Assembly: GCA_932294295.1 (NCBI GenBank)
Contig: OW028576.1
Coordinates: forward strand, 49,246,199-49,310,198
Direction: 5' to 3'
DNA from: Alitta virens
Lineage: Eukaryota > Annelida > Polychaeta > Phyllodocida > Nereididae
Length of the DNA: 64,000 bases
In this document: positions 12,778 to 22,507 of the stretch, piece after piece
Position numbering within the stretch: position 1 is the first letter of the stretch
Layout: each line of letters starts with the position of its first letter
The notes under the pieces: model-generated
The model's database searches: none
Seen by the model: the letters and a program-made list of their open reading frames with translations, nothing else
Told to the model about the DNA's origin: nothing
Made by a program: the position numbers and the translations under genes

Positions 12778-14310
12778 ACATCAACATGTTCTAGGAACGG
12801 GTGGGTGACTGACCATGCAACAGCATAGACCCACCATTTCAAGGGCATGCTGCCGTGCATATTAGAGAGGCATTAGGGCATTGTACTTTGTCAGTGCTTA
12901 ATTATCCCAAGTCATGCATCCTCACATACAAGAGTACAAGCAGACTGGGACAGTTGAGATCTGTGGGGATTTCAATGCAAGATGCTGACATCAAAGGAAT
13001 CCTCTACAAACAAGATCAAGGGATTATTTCAATCTACTAAGTACACACAAATATACAAGTATCAGTGCACTGTCTTACTAACAGGACTCAACAGTACATC
13101 ACCACCGACTGTAAATAAACTTTATCTTACATTATATTATCTTATCTTATAAAATAGGCAGTAATATGTGTATAAAGGTATCTGTAAAACTGTTTCTAGC
13201 TATAATATCATTTTGTTTATAAAGTGATTTTATCCTATCCTATCCGTTTTATTCTCCTCTCCTCTACTCAAACTTTGCCATGCTATTTCTAAGTCTCATA
13301 TGTATTGCAACCTGATATTTGGATGTTTGTAGACCATAGCAAAGTATTTGACAGCCAAATGCTATTCACCCTGGCTACATAGTTCATAGCAAGTGATCTG
13401 CAGTATCTTTTCACATCATGACAGTTGAGTTAAAGGCATTTAAATCGCTTGTAATGACCATGAAATCTTTTCGATTCTCGCCTTATAGATTTCATCAAAG
13501 CTTTTGAGTGAGTAGTATCTCATGTGACAGCGCGTCATGCGATGTATCCTCATCCATTCAAATCTCCCACTTCATCGAAGTAAGATTATTTCAAGCCGCT
13601 GTAAGACCTAAACACTTCAATGTATTCGTGTTTATGCGTCTGATGTGGTTTGACACTCCGTAGACCCCGGCAAAGCTTTCGATTGTTAAGTTCAACTGCT
13701 TACAACGTTCAGTCGGAGCGGAGTTCGAAAAGAGGCTGAATGGTCAATGAAAACGAGGTTGGATACACCATGAATGCTCAATGAATGCTCAATAATGCAC
13801 AATGAATGGTCAGATGACAACTGTCAAATCATATTACATGTACATTGCATGGTACATCATGCATAAGGTCAAATACTGGTAGTCACCTGACAAAGACCAT
13901 GGGTCACTCAAACTTATACAGTACATTTCAATAGGTATCATATTGCAGCCAGTTCTTGTAGCACATGAACTAGAATACTGTAATCCATTTCAAGGGTTCA
14001 CTATGAACAAAGGTGCATCATCTTAAGATGATCATCTTTTCAGGTCTTCGTGTTTAAGCTACAAGAATCGATACATAATCTCATCACAAATACTCTAGCA
14101 AAAACTAAACATAAACAGGTAGAAGTCCCTCTTGCAATAACGTAAATATCTCTCCATGCACATCAAGACATGAGAAAGTGACACGAGCAAATGCAGGAAG
14201 TTTCCATGTTGGGAGTTTGTTGCCTCGGATAAGGCACTCCAAAAGAAACACAGCGACCAACTCCTTGCATTAAAAATTGAACATCTGTGCATGAAACCAA
14301 AAGAATAGAC

Positions 14311-14393
14311 TATACATGGCCAAATGTGCCACGTGCATTTCCATGCATTTATCCTTCTCATGGAAAACGCAGTTGGGACATTTGGCCATGTAG
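14311..14393. mobile_element. short palindromic MITE, internally deleted copy
   Basis: Left end TACATGGCCAAATGTGCCA and right end TGGGACATTTGGCCATGTA form imperfect inverted repeats around TATCCTTCTCATGGAAAACGC. The complete form is at 31001-31146. This copy is shorter and its arms have diverged. It sits 10 bp from the left LTR of the Gypsy element, which inserted beside it. Confidence 0.75.
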
Positions 14394-14399
14394 TGATTG

Positions 14400-14403
14400 G
14401 TAC
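14400..14403. repeat. target-site duplication, left copy (GTAC)
   Basis: GTAC directly precedes the left LTR and is repeated directly after the right LTR at 24541-24544. A 4-bp duplication fits a Ty3/Gypsy integrase. Confidence 0.8.
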
Positions 14404-14644
14404 TGTAGGGTCCCTCTGGAATGGACTCAGACCAAGACAAGGATTCAAGTTCACATGTTTTATTACGCCCTGCCCCAACACACACGTCCTATCTCTAGCC
14501 CTACAAAGATCTAACTACTCGAGATGACGCCTCCTAGCGCCAGCAACCCCCGTCACGTGGGGTCCATGCTGTGGCAGCGACATGCTCCGCATTCTAGGTC
14601 AACGGTTTAACATTTCGAATTTTAAGGGGATGCAGGTCACCACA
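14404..14644 (-). repeat. 3' LTR (left copy, 241 bp)
   Basis: Begins TGTAGGGTCC and ends GGTCACCACA, so it has the usual TG...CA ends. It appears identical to 24300-24540. On the element's strand it contains AATAAA (plus-strand 14459-14464), a plausible polyadenylation signal. Confidence 0.97.
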
Positions 14645-14658
14645 TCACACCCTCCCAA
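14645..14658 (-). promoter_or_regulatory. putative polypurine tract
   Basis: On the element's strand TTGGGAGGGTGTGA abuts the 3' LTR, where the plus-strand primer for reverse transcription is expected. It is short and not purely purine, so the exact boundary is uncertain. Confidence 0.55.
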
Positions 14659-15202
14659 TGAGAAGGCATGTCCTCATGCCTTGGGGAAGAGTGATGGAGA
14701 CCTTACGACACCCAAATGTATCATTACGGTTACATGGGTTTTCACAAAATACATCCGACATTTCTGGTGCATAAACAAGAGTCTCATTTCTAATCTAACA
14801 ATATGGAGGACGTGTGGCTGGCGATCAGAGCAACAACAATCAAACAATTAAGACACAAATAACAGACAACAATAAGGACAATCCCAATTAATTATGCGCA
14901 CGCTGGTGTGACCCACCCAATCAACATGTTTAACTAGGAGAGGAATGGACATCCACATCCCATTTTAAATCGACATAACGTTAATACTCACTAGTTCTCT
15001 CGCCATGGGCGAGCACAATCTCAGTCTGAACACAAATAAAATTCACAATAAGGGTCACTATAGAGTTCACAATAAAGTTCACTATTCCTTGCCATTGCGT
15101 TGTGACGTTTGGCCCCGTATCCTGGGCCAGCTGTCAAACTGACAGCTACAGTGTTATTGTTACCAAAATATCCAGATTTCGGGTGTTGTGTTCGCCTACA
15201 AC
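14659..15202 (-). other. non-coding 3' part of the Gypsy element
   Basis: Between the purine tract and the small repeat-bearing ORF. No open frame of note and no recognised motif. Confidence 0.6.
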
Positions 15203-15442
15203 TCATGATAGTTTATAGTCAGACACAATCCCATTTATAATCCATTTCAGGGACGTATCCACTGGGGGTCCATTATAGTCAGACCCAATCCAATTTATAA
15301 TCCATTTCAGGGGCGTATCCACTGGGGTCCATTCCTTTACGTCTGCTCTAGTCCAGTTCCATGTTGAAGGGCGTGCTGGGGTCGTCATCATTACGTCTGC
15401 TCTAGTCCAGTTCCATGTTGAAGGGCGTGCTGGGGTCGTCAT
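15203..15442 (-). CDS. small ORF with in-frame tandem repeats, doubtful gene
   Basis: An ATG-started frame of about 79 codons between the third ORF and the 3' LTR. It is built almost entirely from duplications. Two perfect 54-bp copies give an 18-residue unit (MTTPARPSTWNWTRADV) twice. Two copies of a 60-bp repeat then give related VDT-LKWIIN-I-SDY segments. Because 54 and 60 are multiples of three the frame survives, but that may be chance. No domain is recognised. It may be only a repeat in the 3' untranslated part of the element. Confidence 0.25.
   Translation of the reverse strand: MTTPARPSTWNWTRADVMMTTPARPSTWNWTRADVKEWTPVDTPLKWIINWIGSDYNGPPVDTSLKWIINGIVSDYKLS
15213..15331. repeat. 60-bp tandem duplication in the Gypsy element
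   Basis: Two head-to-tail copies (15213-15272 and 15273-15331) starting TTATAGTCAGAC and ending CACTGGGG(G)TCCAT, with a few substitutions between them. The copies are more diverged than the neighbouring 54-bp pair, so they are an older duplication. Confidence 0.9.
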
Positions 15443-15444
15443 CA
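15337..15444. repeat. 54-bp perfect tandem duplication in the Gypsy element
   Basis: 15337-15390 and 15391-15444 are identical, each starting TTACGTCTGCTCTAG and ending GTCGTCATCA. Perfect identity indicates a recent duplication or gene conversion. Confidence 0.95.
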
Positions 15445-15496
15445 CGTTGTCTGGGGAGGAAGCTGGGGAGGCCCCTATGGCGACCAGGCGGCCAGC

Positions 15497-17146
15497 CTAG
15501 CTGGGGGGGCCTCTCTCCCGCTTCATCTCCTCCCAAAACTTCACTCGTTCACAGGTGAGTCTCTGGACTTCTGCTAGGAGGGCGTCCACCTGAGACTCGG
15601 CTCCCGCCCGTTTCTCCCGCTCAGCCCTCAGCTCTTTCCTTGTCGCCTCGAGCAATTGCTGGTTTTCAGCTGTCTGGGCTCGGATTCGCTGTTGAGTGTC
15701 TCTGACCAAATCGTGATACTTGGCCTCCCAATTGCCGGGCGTGGATCTGGCCGACATCTGCAGAGGTGCAGGGGCAGGGGCGGAGCCGGGGAGGACAGGT
15801 ACGAGGGGACCTCCTGGTCGTACAGCTCTCGTTTCCAGGGCTTTTCCCCTCCCGATAGGGAGGCCGGGGTTCACCACAGTGATGATCCCTGTTCCTCGGG
15901 TGGTTGCTTCGGCCCAGGTAAGGGGCAAATCCATGAGGGAAGGCACCTGTCTCTGGGGCTCAGTCCTTGTTGGCGTAACAGTCACTGGGGGCCTCCTTGG
16001 CGTGTCTCCACTGGCAGGGGCGGAGCGAACTGGCTGCAAGGGGCTAGGTGGCAGGGAGCTGTCAGAATTCGCCCCACTGACCACCCGGATTGGGGTGGCG
16101 GCTGCTATCCCTGCAGCCTCGCCCCCCCTCAGGCCATGTGTCAGCCTCAGGTGCCTCTCGAAGTTCCCTTTCCGATCGAACAGGAAAGCAGCTGGGCACT
16201 TTGGGCATTGGAAGCCCCGAAAGCTGCTGCTGTGGGTGACAGCCTGATGCCTCATTAGAGCTTTCCTGGTTGTCACCCCTTTCCCGCACTGGGAGCATCG
16301 AAAAACGCCTGAAGAGGCCTCTTTAAGGGGCTCCCGATTCTCCTTTGTAGGCGTCTCCATCTGGGCTGGCTTGGGCCTTGGGGCTGGTCCTTCCTTGGGC
16401 GTCTGGTTCTTGTCCTCTGCCGGTTGTAGTCTCTCCAGGGGAAAGGGTGGTATTTGGGGCCCCTGAGGGGGGCACCCCACACATGCCACAGTTTCCATAG
16501 GCAGGGGAGTCATCGGGGCCAGTGGCCTAGGGGGGCACGGCCCACGTGAAGTGGCAGGCTCACCCAAGTCCACGTCCTCTGGCTCATCTTCTGGGCGCCT
16601 GGGGCTGGACACTGGTGTGATGGGGCTGAATGGCCGGACTACCCCAGGTGGGGTGTCCCCTCGTGGAGCGGCCAGGGCAGAGCGGGGTGCTTGGGAGACC
16701 ACGGATTCCTTGTACCATGGCTTTTCTCTCACCACCCGCAACACACCTTCCATTTTAATCTCTGGCCCCATTTCCTCCAATATGCTGTCCAGCAGGATGG
16801 GCACGTCAGCCCTAAGAGGGGGCACTCGAAGGTACCTCCTAAACTTGGCCATGCAGGGGGAGGTGTAGATCAGCACCTCTTGGGGGCTCATCCTGTTAAG
16901 ATCGGCCTCCGTGATGGCTTCAGGGGAGTCCATGAAATACTCTCGAGACCCCATGTAAGACCAAATTCGATCCTGGGTCTCAGAGAGTCTATCAGACTCC
17001 CAATAGGCCTCGCCACATAGCACCTCTACCTCGTCCTCATTAACCGACAAATCCAGGTCTGTGATCCCAGCCGTGGCCATGGCTTCTTGGACAGGGTCAC
17101 GGAGAGTCGGGGGCTCAGGGGCCCCAATGTTCTGCTGCGATTCCAT
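15497..17146 (-). CDS. Gypsy third ORF: C2H2 zinc-finger and coiled-coil protein
   Basis: A 549-residue protein encoded downstream of pol, where some Gypsy elements carry env. Residues 20-150 are acidic and look helical. Residues 155-280 are rich in Pro, Ser and Thr. Two C2H2 fingers follow: C284-x2-C287-x12-H300-x4-H305 and C314-x2-C317-x14-H332-x4-H337, the second with an enlarged finger loop. After another Pro/Thr-rich linker, residues 472-545 form a charged coiled coil (KELRAEREKRAGAESQVDAL). There is no signal peptide, membrane segment or furin site, so it is not an envelope protein. The start is the first ATG of the frame at 17146, after an A-rich leader on the element's strand. Nucleic-acid binding and self-association are inferred from the domains; its job in the element is unknown. 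It could be a nucleocapsid-like helper, a targeting factor or a captured host gene fragment. Confidence 0.88.
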   Translation of the reverse strand: MESQQNIGAPEPPTLRDPVQEAMATAGITDLDLSVNEDEVEVLCGEAYWESDRLSETQDRIWSYMGSREYFMDSPEAITEADLNRMSPQEVLIYTSPCMAKFRRYLRVPPLRADVPILLDSILEEMGPEIKMEGVLRVVREKPWYKESVVSQAPRSALAAPRGDTPPGVVRPFSPITPVSSPRRPEDEPEDVDLGEPATSRGPCPPRPLAPMTPLPMETVACVGCPPQGPQIPPFPLERLQPAEDKNQTPKEGPAPRPKPAQMETPTKENREPLKEASSGVFRCSQCGKGVTTRKALMRHQAVTHSSSFRGFQCPKCPAAFLFDRKGNFERHLRLTHGLRGGEAAGIAAATPIRVVSGANSDSSLPPSPLQPVRSAPASGDTPRRPPVTVTPTRTEPQRQVPSLMDLPLTWAEATTRGTGIITVVNPGLPIGRGKALETRAVRPGGPLVPVLPGSAPAPAPLQMSARSTPGNWEAKYHDLVRDTQQRIRAQTAENQQLLEATRKELRAEREKRAGAESQVDALLAEVQRLTCERVKFWEEMKRERGPPS

Positions 17147-18154
17147 TTTTTTTTTAGGTTCTTGATTAAATAATATTCTTCAATTCACTGGTCGTCTTTG
17201 GTATGTCCTTCTTAATCAAAGGTCCAAGTCGGAGTGAGGCAGGGAGACGCTGTGTCACCCAGACGTTTCCCCCCCCCTTTTTGGCATTATGACAGTCATA
17301 AAATGCATTTTCCCTCCAAAATCTACCTCCTACCAGTGGGGGTGATCTGTAACCGGGGGGTTTGACACTTTGGAGGAGACACTGGCCCTTTGTCCCCCAA
17401 TTAGAGACTTGGCTGAGACCGACCAGGGGTCAAAAGGGCACCGTCAAATTTGCTAGTGTTAAGTGCCAATACCACGTGTTTCTCTTTCCCCCCCCCTTTT
17501 GTTGTCTCGTGGGATGACAGCCAAGTTACACTTGCTAAAGTCATTAGTGTACGATAAACTCAACACTATCTGCTTCTTAGGCGTTTCCATTTGTCACCAT
17601 TCCCATAATAACAACCTGACGAAAGGACATGACCACATGACGAACATTTGTCTAACTCACATTACTCCCATATCTTTCAATTACACCCGGGTGGCTATCG
17701 CAACCCTGTGAAACCCAAGAAGCGCTATTAATCACTTCCCATTTTTTTCTAGCCACTTCATTCTTCTCATGAATCAAAGTCACTCCAACCGCATGTTTTT
17801 TTACAATCACTTTGCATTCCCTAATAGCTGGACTTACTATTATTCTCGGGCGAGTGAACCTAAACCTACAAAATGACCTATGGTCACAATAGCATCATTT
17901 TTAGTATTTCCCCACAATAGGTACATGCTTGGCCACTTCCATATGTATATATATATTCACTGATAAATACATCAGGGACCAGCTCACTCCTTTTCATTCA
18001 CTTCGCGAATTACCCAGTATTTAAAGGAAGCAACTTCACTGCCATAAATTAATACGACAGTAAGAGAGGGCCCTGTTTCCCAAAGATACTGTTGTCCTAC
18101 TTTCACTTAAAGCACCATCTTGTTTTACATGACAAAACAGACGAACAGGGGTTC
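17147..18154 (-). other. non-coding spacer between pol and the third ORF
   Basis: About 1 kb with no minus-strand frame of useful length. It contains C-rich runs (17271-17278, 17489-17496) and a short TATATATATATA run (about 17946-17956). It could hold a splice acceptor or an internal promoter for the third ORF, but I cannot point to a convincing one. Confidence 0.5.
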
Positions 18155-21100
18155 TTAATCGAACCCCACATTGTGACCATATCGTTTTGGAGGCTGCCTA
18201 TGTCTGGTTGGGACATAGGGAGCAGCCTCAGGATCCAAAGGAGGGTTCCTTGTTCTTTGGACCCTGTCCCCTCTAGCGTCCACGGCCTCGTGATCAGTCT
18301 GTTTGCTACTAGCAGGGGGGCCATCCTGGGGCGCCACGTGGTCTGAACATTCCTCCACCCCTTCCAGCTCCACGTGGCCTGTGGGGGCCACCTCTGGCTC
18401 CCCAGCTTCAGGAGGCGTGGCCTGTGAAACTCCGCGCCTCTGAGTCAGGGGCGGATCTTCACATCCAGGCAAGGGGGCAGCCTGGCTGTCACCACCGTAC
18501 AAGCAGGGGTCCGTATACGGGTCAGTCAGTGGCGGATCCGGGATCTGAGCTAGATCCCCATCTTTTACCTCGGATAAATATGGTTTCAATTGATTGACAT
18601 GAACCACTCGAGATTTTCCTGAGGCCGGGGATTCAATCTCATAATTGACTTCCCCTATTTTTCGTACTATTCTATAGGGACCCAAAAATTTCAGACCCAA
18701 TTTCTGCTTGGCCAGGGGCGGATAAAAGAGCAATACCCAATCACCAGTCTGATAAAATTGATCAGTTGACAATCGGTTGTAGTGCTTGGCTTGCCTCAGC
18801 GCAGCTTTCTGCAGCTGGGCACGACAATTCGCAAAGGAGGCATCCATTGCCTCCCTCATCCATTCCACGTATTCCACAGGACAGGTGGGCCGATCCTGCA
18901 GAACGTGGCCATACAATAAATCAATTGGCAAGAGGGCCTCTCTCCCCAACATCAACTTATTGGGCGTAACGCCAGTTGAATGTTGCGGGGTGGCCCTGTA
19001 AGCACACATCACATAGGGCAGCACATCGTCCCAATTATCTCGATAATCATTCACTAATTTGGCCAACATATCCTGTAAGGACCTGTTGAATCTCTCCACC
19101 AGCCCATCGCTTTGAGGGTGATAGGCTGTAGTCCGGGTCTTGGCTACGCCCAATAACTCACACATGCTCTTGAACAACTTCGACTCAAAATTCGTTCCCT
19201 GATCACTGTGTAGTTGGTAAGGGGCCCCAAAACGAAGGACAACTTGGGTAACTAAGCAATCGGCTACTGTTAATGCCTCTTGGTTCGGCAGGGCAAAAGC
19301 CTCTGTCCATTTTGTGAAATAATCAGCGATGACGACTATGTATTTATTTCCTAATTTGGTGACAGGGAGAGGGCCCATAATATCCACAGCCATTCTTTCC
19401 ATAGGCATTCCCACTGGCAGCTGCCTCAGGGGCGCTCTTGAGCGCCCTATGGGCCTACGCCTCTGACACTTGTCACACCATCCCACCCAACGGACAATAT
19501 CCTCTTTGTACCCGGGCCAGTAGAACCTCTTGCGTACCTTGGCCACTGTGCTGTTAATTCCCATGTGAGCCCCTAGTCCCTTCTCATGTATGTGCTGAAA
19601 AATCTCTCTTCGTAATTTCGTAGGCACTACTAGTTGCTCAACTTTTTCTCCGGTGGGCAATTTGTGATCCCTGTACAGCTGGCCCTGTATTAAACGCATA
19701 TGGTAATATTGAGCCCATAAATCTCGAACTAAGCCTGCCCTTCCGGCCATCTCTGCATAAGAGGGCCTCTTTCCTTCCTTCACCCAACTCATCATTAACC
19801 CTATGGCTGCGTCGCCCTGCTGCGCTACTACTATTTCATCAACTGACCAAGAGCTCATCCAGTTCGGACCCAGGACCTGCGAAACCCCTTTACCACTGGA
19901 CCCCTCAATCTTTTCAGCAAACAAGTTGCTAATCCCCTGTAAGACTTCATCTATGGCTTCATCCCCGTCCTCCGAAGTCCCAATGGTGAGGGACTCTCTG
20001 AAAGGAGGGGGAAAAGGGGTGGCCACTGCGACCACCCTTTTGGTCTCTCCAGGCGGCGGGTGTGGGGGCATCTTGGTGGACCTTTCCCAGGGCCTCACAA
20101 AAGTGTGAGTCCGATCTGAGTTCCACTGGACTAAAGCTACCTTGACCTCAGAATCTCCATGCCCAGGGTCAGGGCAATCGCCCCGTGGGCACTTCCTGAC
20201 AGGAATTCTAGAGCAGCCATCGGCGTTTCCATGCCTCTTGCCCTCCCTGTACTCTATTTTGAAATCATATTCAGCCAATGAGGCTAGCCATCGGGCCAGC
20301 ATCCCCTCAGCATCTTTAAAGTTCTGTAACCACAGCAGGGCACGATGATCAGTGCGTAAAAGCACCGATTCTTGCCCATATATATATGGCCTGAAGACTT
20401 TGGCCATTTTGACAACTGCTAATAATTCCCTGTACGTCGTGCAATAATTTCTCTGGGAGGCTGACAAAGCCTGGGACGCATAGGCCACTACTCGTTCTTT
20501 CCCGTCTATCACCTGGGACAGGACACCACCAATAGCCATATCGGATGCATCAGTGTCCAAAATTACTGGGCAGCCCTCACGAGGCAGCGCCAAAACAGGG
20601 GCCGTCGTGAGAGCCAAGATAAGGGCCTCAAAGGACCTTTGGCACTCCCTAGTCCATTTAAAATCGAGTTTGGGAGTCATAAGTGCATGCAAGGGCGTAG
20701 CTAGAGAAGCGAAATTGGGCACATACTTTCTATAATAAGAAGCAAACCCCACAAAACTCCTGACCTCATGTACTGACTGGGGCACAGGCCAATTTCGCAC
20801 GGCCTCTATTTTGCGGGGGTCTGGGGCCACCCCTTTTTCACTCACAACATGGCCTAGAAAGGACACCTTTTTCTTGAACAGTTCACACTTGCTGGGCTTC
20901 AACCTCAGGCCAGCCTGTCCCATTCTATCTAATACTACAATTAGGTTGGACAGGCATTGCTTAAACGTTGAACCCTGGACCACTATGTCGTCCATGTAGC
21001 ACAGACAAGTATTCAAATCTAAACCACCTAAAACTAACTCCATTAATCTCTCTAAAGTAGCTGGACCATTAGTCACCCCGAAGGGCATGACAGTGAAATG

Positions 21101-22471
21101 GTAATGACCTCTAGGCGTTGTAAAAGCAGTTTTCTCTTTATCTCTATCCTCCATTGCTATCTGCCAATATCCTGCAGACAAATCTAATGTGCAGAACCAT
21201 TTCGCCCCTGCTAAAGTATCCAGACAGTCCTCTATCCGAGGCAAAGGATACGCATCCTTCTTAGTGCAAGAATTCAGCCGTCTATAGTCAACACAGAACC
21301 GGAAGGAGCCATCCTTCTTCCGGACGAGAACAGGGGGGCTGGACCAAGGGCTACTACTGGGCTCAATCACTCCTAACTCCATCATTCTATCTATCTCTTC
21401 CCCGAGGGCACGATTCTGGGCCCAGCCCAGTCTCCTTGCTGGCAACTTAAAGGGCCTGTGGTCACCGGTGTCAATGGAATGCTTGGCCAGGTCAGTGCGC
21501 CCCAGCCCATTAGAGCCACCCTCGAAACAACTCTCATATTTGGCCAAGACAGAAGACAGCTGGGCCTCCTGGTCGGAGGTCAGGTGATCAGCTTGGTCTA
21601 TCAGGGATTGCAGATGCCCAGGTAATTTCTCCCGTGAGGCCCCTCCTGTTGGGGTGACCGAGGCCACCCTTTGCTTCTCACTAGGAAGGTCCCCACAGGA
21701 AAGGATCTCATGCAACTCCCCTAGCAATTGACCTTTTGACAAACAAATTTCTTTCTGGGTGGGATTAGTCACCCATACTGCGGGGGCGGGACTACTCGTG
21801 TCCAATACTCCCCTTGGGATCATGACATGATTATTCTGACATACCTGGGGCAGGGCTTCGAGCACCATGTCCTGACCTTTATTCTGCCCCCAGGTCACCA
21901 AATTAATGGCAACCAATGTTGTGTGTCTGGCTGGGAGGCAGATGGGCTCATTGACAATAGCTCTACCACCCTGCCCAGTCGGGCCCTCTCGGCAATTGAT
22001 CTCCACCCCCCCTAACCTCACTGTCCCTGTGGAACACATTAAAGTGGCTTTGTGTCTTTTTAAGAAATCCATCCCTAATAGGCCAGAGAGATGGCCCATA
22101 TCTGCTACCAAAAAATCACACACATAGGGAATTCTCTCTATTACAAAGGTCATCTCTAACATACCATAAACCTTGATCAGGCCGCCATTGGCAGCCGCTA
22201 TTTGTCTGTCCACCGGGCGGAGGGGAGTCCCACTCACACTAGGGACTTCGTCATACACCGATTTATTGAGCAAAGATACTTGGGCTCCTGTGTCTACCAA
22301 CATGTCTAAGTCAGTGGACCCCATTCTAATTGACATATACCAGGCGGTTACGGCCTCGGGGCCCAGAGGGCATGGAGGCCTATACTGTCCCACGGAAACC
22401 CCTGTCCAACGTTCTGGTGACGTTGATTTCGAGGGTGGAGGGCCTGGGGCCAGGTCCTCCTCCACCCTCAC
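18155..22471 (-). CDS. pol: Gypsy Pol polyprotein (protease, RT, RNase H, integrase)
   Basis: About 1,438 residues, counted from the GTG at 22471. There is no ATG here and the frame is open back to 22507, so it is probably made by -1 frameshifting from gag. Domains in order: aspartic protease with LVDTGA (D60); reverse transcriptase with FRFCVDYRRLN, motif A CTLDLSAGYW (D430) and YMDD (492-495); RNase H with D639, E682 and D708; integrase HHCC zinc domain (H962, H969, C999, C1002); catalytic D1030, D1090, E1126 with D-35-E spacing; and a GPY/F module at 1264-1266. All catalytic residues that I can name are present and there is no internal stop. The C-terminal 130 residues are Pro-rich with no chromodomain. 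The protein copies the element RNA into DNA and inserts it in the genome. Confidence 0.97.
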   Translation of the reverse strand: MRVEEDLAPGPPPSKSTSPERWTGVSVGQYRPPCPLGPEAVTAWYMSIRMGSTDLDMLVDTGAQVSLLNKSVYDEVPSVSGTPLRPVDRQIAAANGGLIKVYGMLEMTFVIERIPYVCDFLVADMGHLSGLLGMDFLKRHKATLMCSTGTVRLGGVEINCREGPTGQGGRAIVNEPICLPARHTTLVAINLVTWGQNKGQDMVLEALPQVCQNNHVMIPRGVLDTSSPAPAVWVTNPTQKEICLSKGQLLGELHEILSCGDLPSEKQRVASVTPTGGASREKLPGHLQSLIDQADHLTSDQEAQLSSVLAKYESCFEGGSNGLGRTDLAKHSIDTGDHRPFKLPARRLGWAQNRALGEEIDRMMELGVIEPSSSPWSSPPVLVRKKDGSFRFCVDYRRLNSCTKKDAYPLPRIEDCLDTLAGAKWFCTLDLSAGYWQIAMEDRDKEKTAFTTPRGHYHFTVMPFGVTNGPATLERLMELVLGGLDLNTCLCYMDDIVVQGSTFKQCLSNLIVVLDRMGQAGLRLKPSKCELFKKKVSFLGHVVSEKGVAPDPRKIEAVRNWPVPQSVHEVRSFVGFASYYRKYVPNFASLATPLHALMTPKLDFKWTRECQRSFEALILALTTAPVLALPREGCPVILDTDASDMAIGGVLSQVIDGKERVVAYASQALSASQRNYCTTYRELLAVVKMAKVFRPYIYGQESVLLRTDHRALLWLQNFKDAEGMLARWLASLAEYDFKIEYREGKRHGNADGCSRIPVRKCPRGDCPDPGHGDSEVKVALVQWNSDRTHTFVRPWERSTKMPPHPPPGETKRVVAVATPFPPPFRESLTIGTSEDGDEAIDEVLQGISNLFAEKIEGSSGKGVSQVLGPNWMSSWSVDEIVVAQQGDAAIGLMMSWVKEGKRPSYAEMAGRAGLVRDLWAQYYHMRLIQGQLYRDHKLPTGEKVEQLVVPTKLRREIFQHIHEKGLGAHMGINSTVAKVRKRFYWPGYKEDIVRWVGWCDKCQRRRPIGRSRAPLRQLPVGMPMERMAVDIMGPLPVTKLGNKYIVVIADYFTKWTEAFALPNQEALTVADCLVTQVVLRFGAPYQLHSDQGTNFESKLFKSMCELLGVAKTRTTAYHPQSDGLVERFNRSLQDMLAKLVNDYRDNWDDVLPYVMCAYRATPQHSTGVTPNKLMLGREALLPIDLLYGHVLQDRPTCPVEYVEWMREAMDASFANCRAQLQKAALRQAKHYNRLSTDQFYQTGDWVLLFYPPLAKQKLGLKFLGPYRIVRKIGEVNYEIESPASGKSRVVHVNQLKPYLSEVKDGDLAQIPDPPLTDPYTDPCLYGGDSQAAPLPGCEDPPLTQRRGVSQATPPEAGEPEVAPTGHVELEGVEECSDHVAPQDGPPASSKQTDHEAVDARGDRVQRTRNPPLDPEAAPYVPTRHRQPPKRYGHNVGFD

Positions 22472-22507
22472 TCTTTTGGCGAATCTGTTCGACCTTTTTG
22501 CTTCCTT
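22468..22507 (-). promoter_or_regulatory. gag-pol overlap, presumed -1 frameshift region
   Basis: The pol frame is open after a TGA at 22508-22510, while gag ends with TGA at 22468-22470, leaving 40 nt in which ribosomes can switch. On the element's strand this holds CAAAAAGG (22493-22500) and CCAAAAGAG (22471-22479). Each allows a P-site A-AAA slip, but neither is a canonical X-XXY-YYZ heptamer. Confidence 0.55.

Larger units (their letters stand above)
9071..14310. other. intron of the Ig receptor gene (left part)
   Basis: Non-coding intronic DNA between exon 3 and the LTR retrotransposon. Contents include three TGACGTCA sites (9300, 9324, 9380), a GDFN-like snippet at 10731-10750 and another at 12962-12980. 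KAFD-like snippets lie at 13327-13355, 13484-13507 and 13658-13683. There is a 12-G run (11229-11240), X-box-like sites at 12331-12365 and 12481-12494, and the microsatellites listed separately. Confidence 0.65.

Noticed and set aside
15656..16868. Plus-strand open frames of 105-200 codons
   Set aside because: They are antisense shadows of the zinc-finger ORF of the retrotransposon, caused by its GC-rich codons.
15497..17146. Envelope gene in the third ORF
   Set aside because: No signal peptide, transmembrane helix or cleavage site is visible; C2H2 fingers and a coiled coil are present instead.
18155..18560. Chromodomain at the end of integrase
   Set aside because: The C-terminal residues after GPY/F are Pro-, Asp- and Gly-rich with no chromodomain aromatic pattern.
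22471..22471. Independent translation start of Pol
   Set aside because: The codon is GTG and the frame continues upstream into gag; frameshifting is the usual route in this family.
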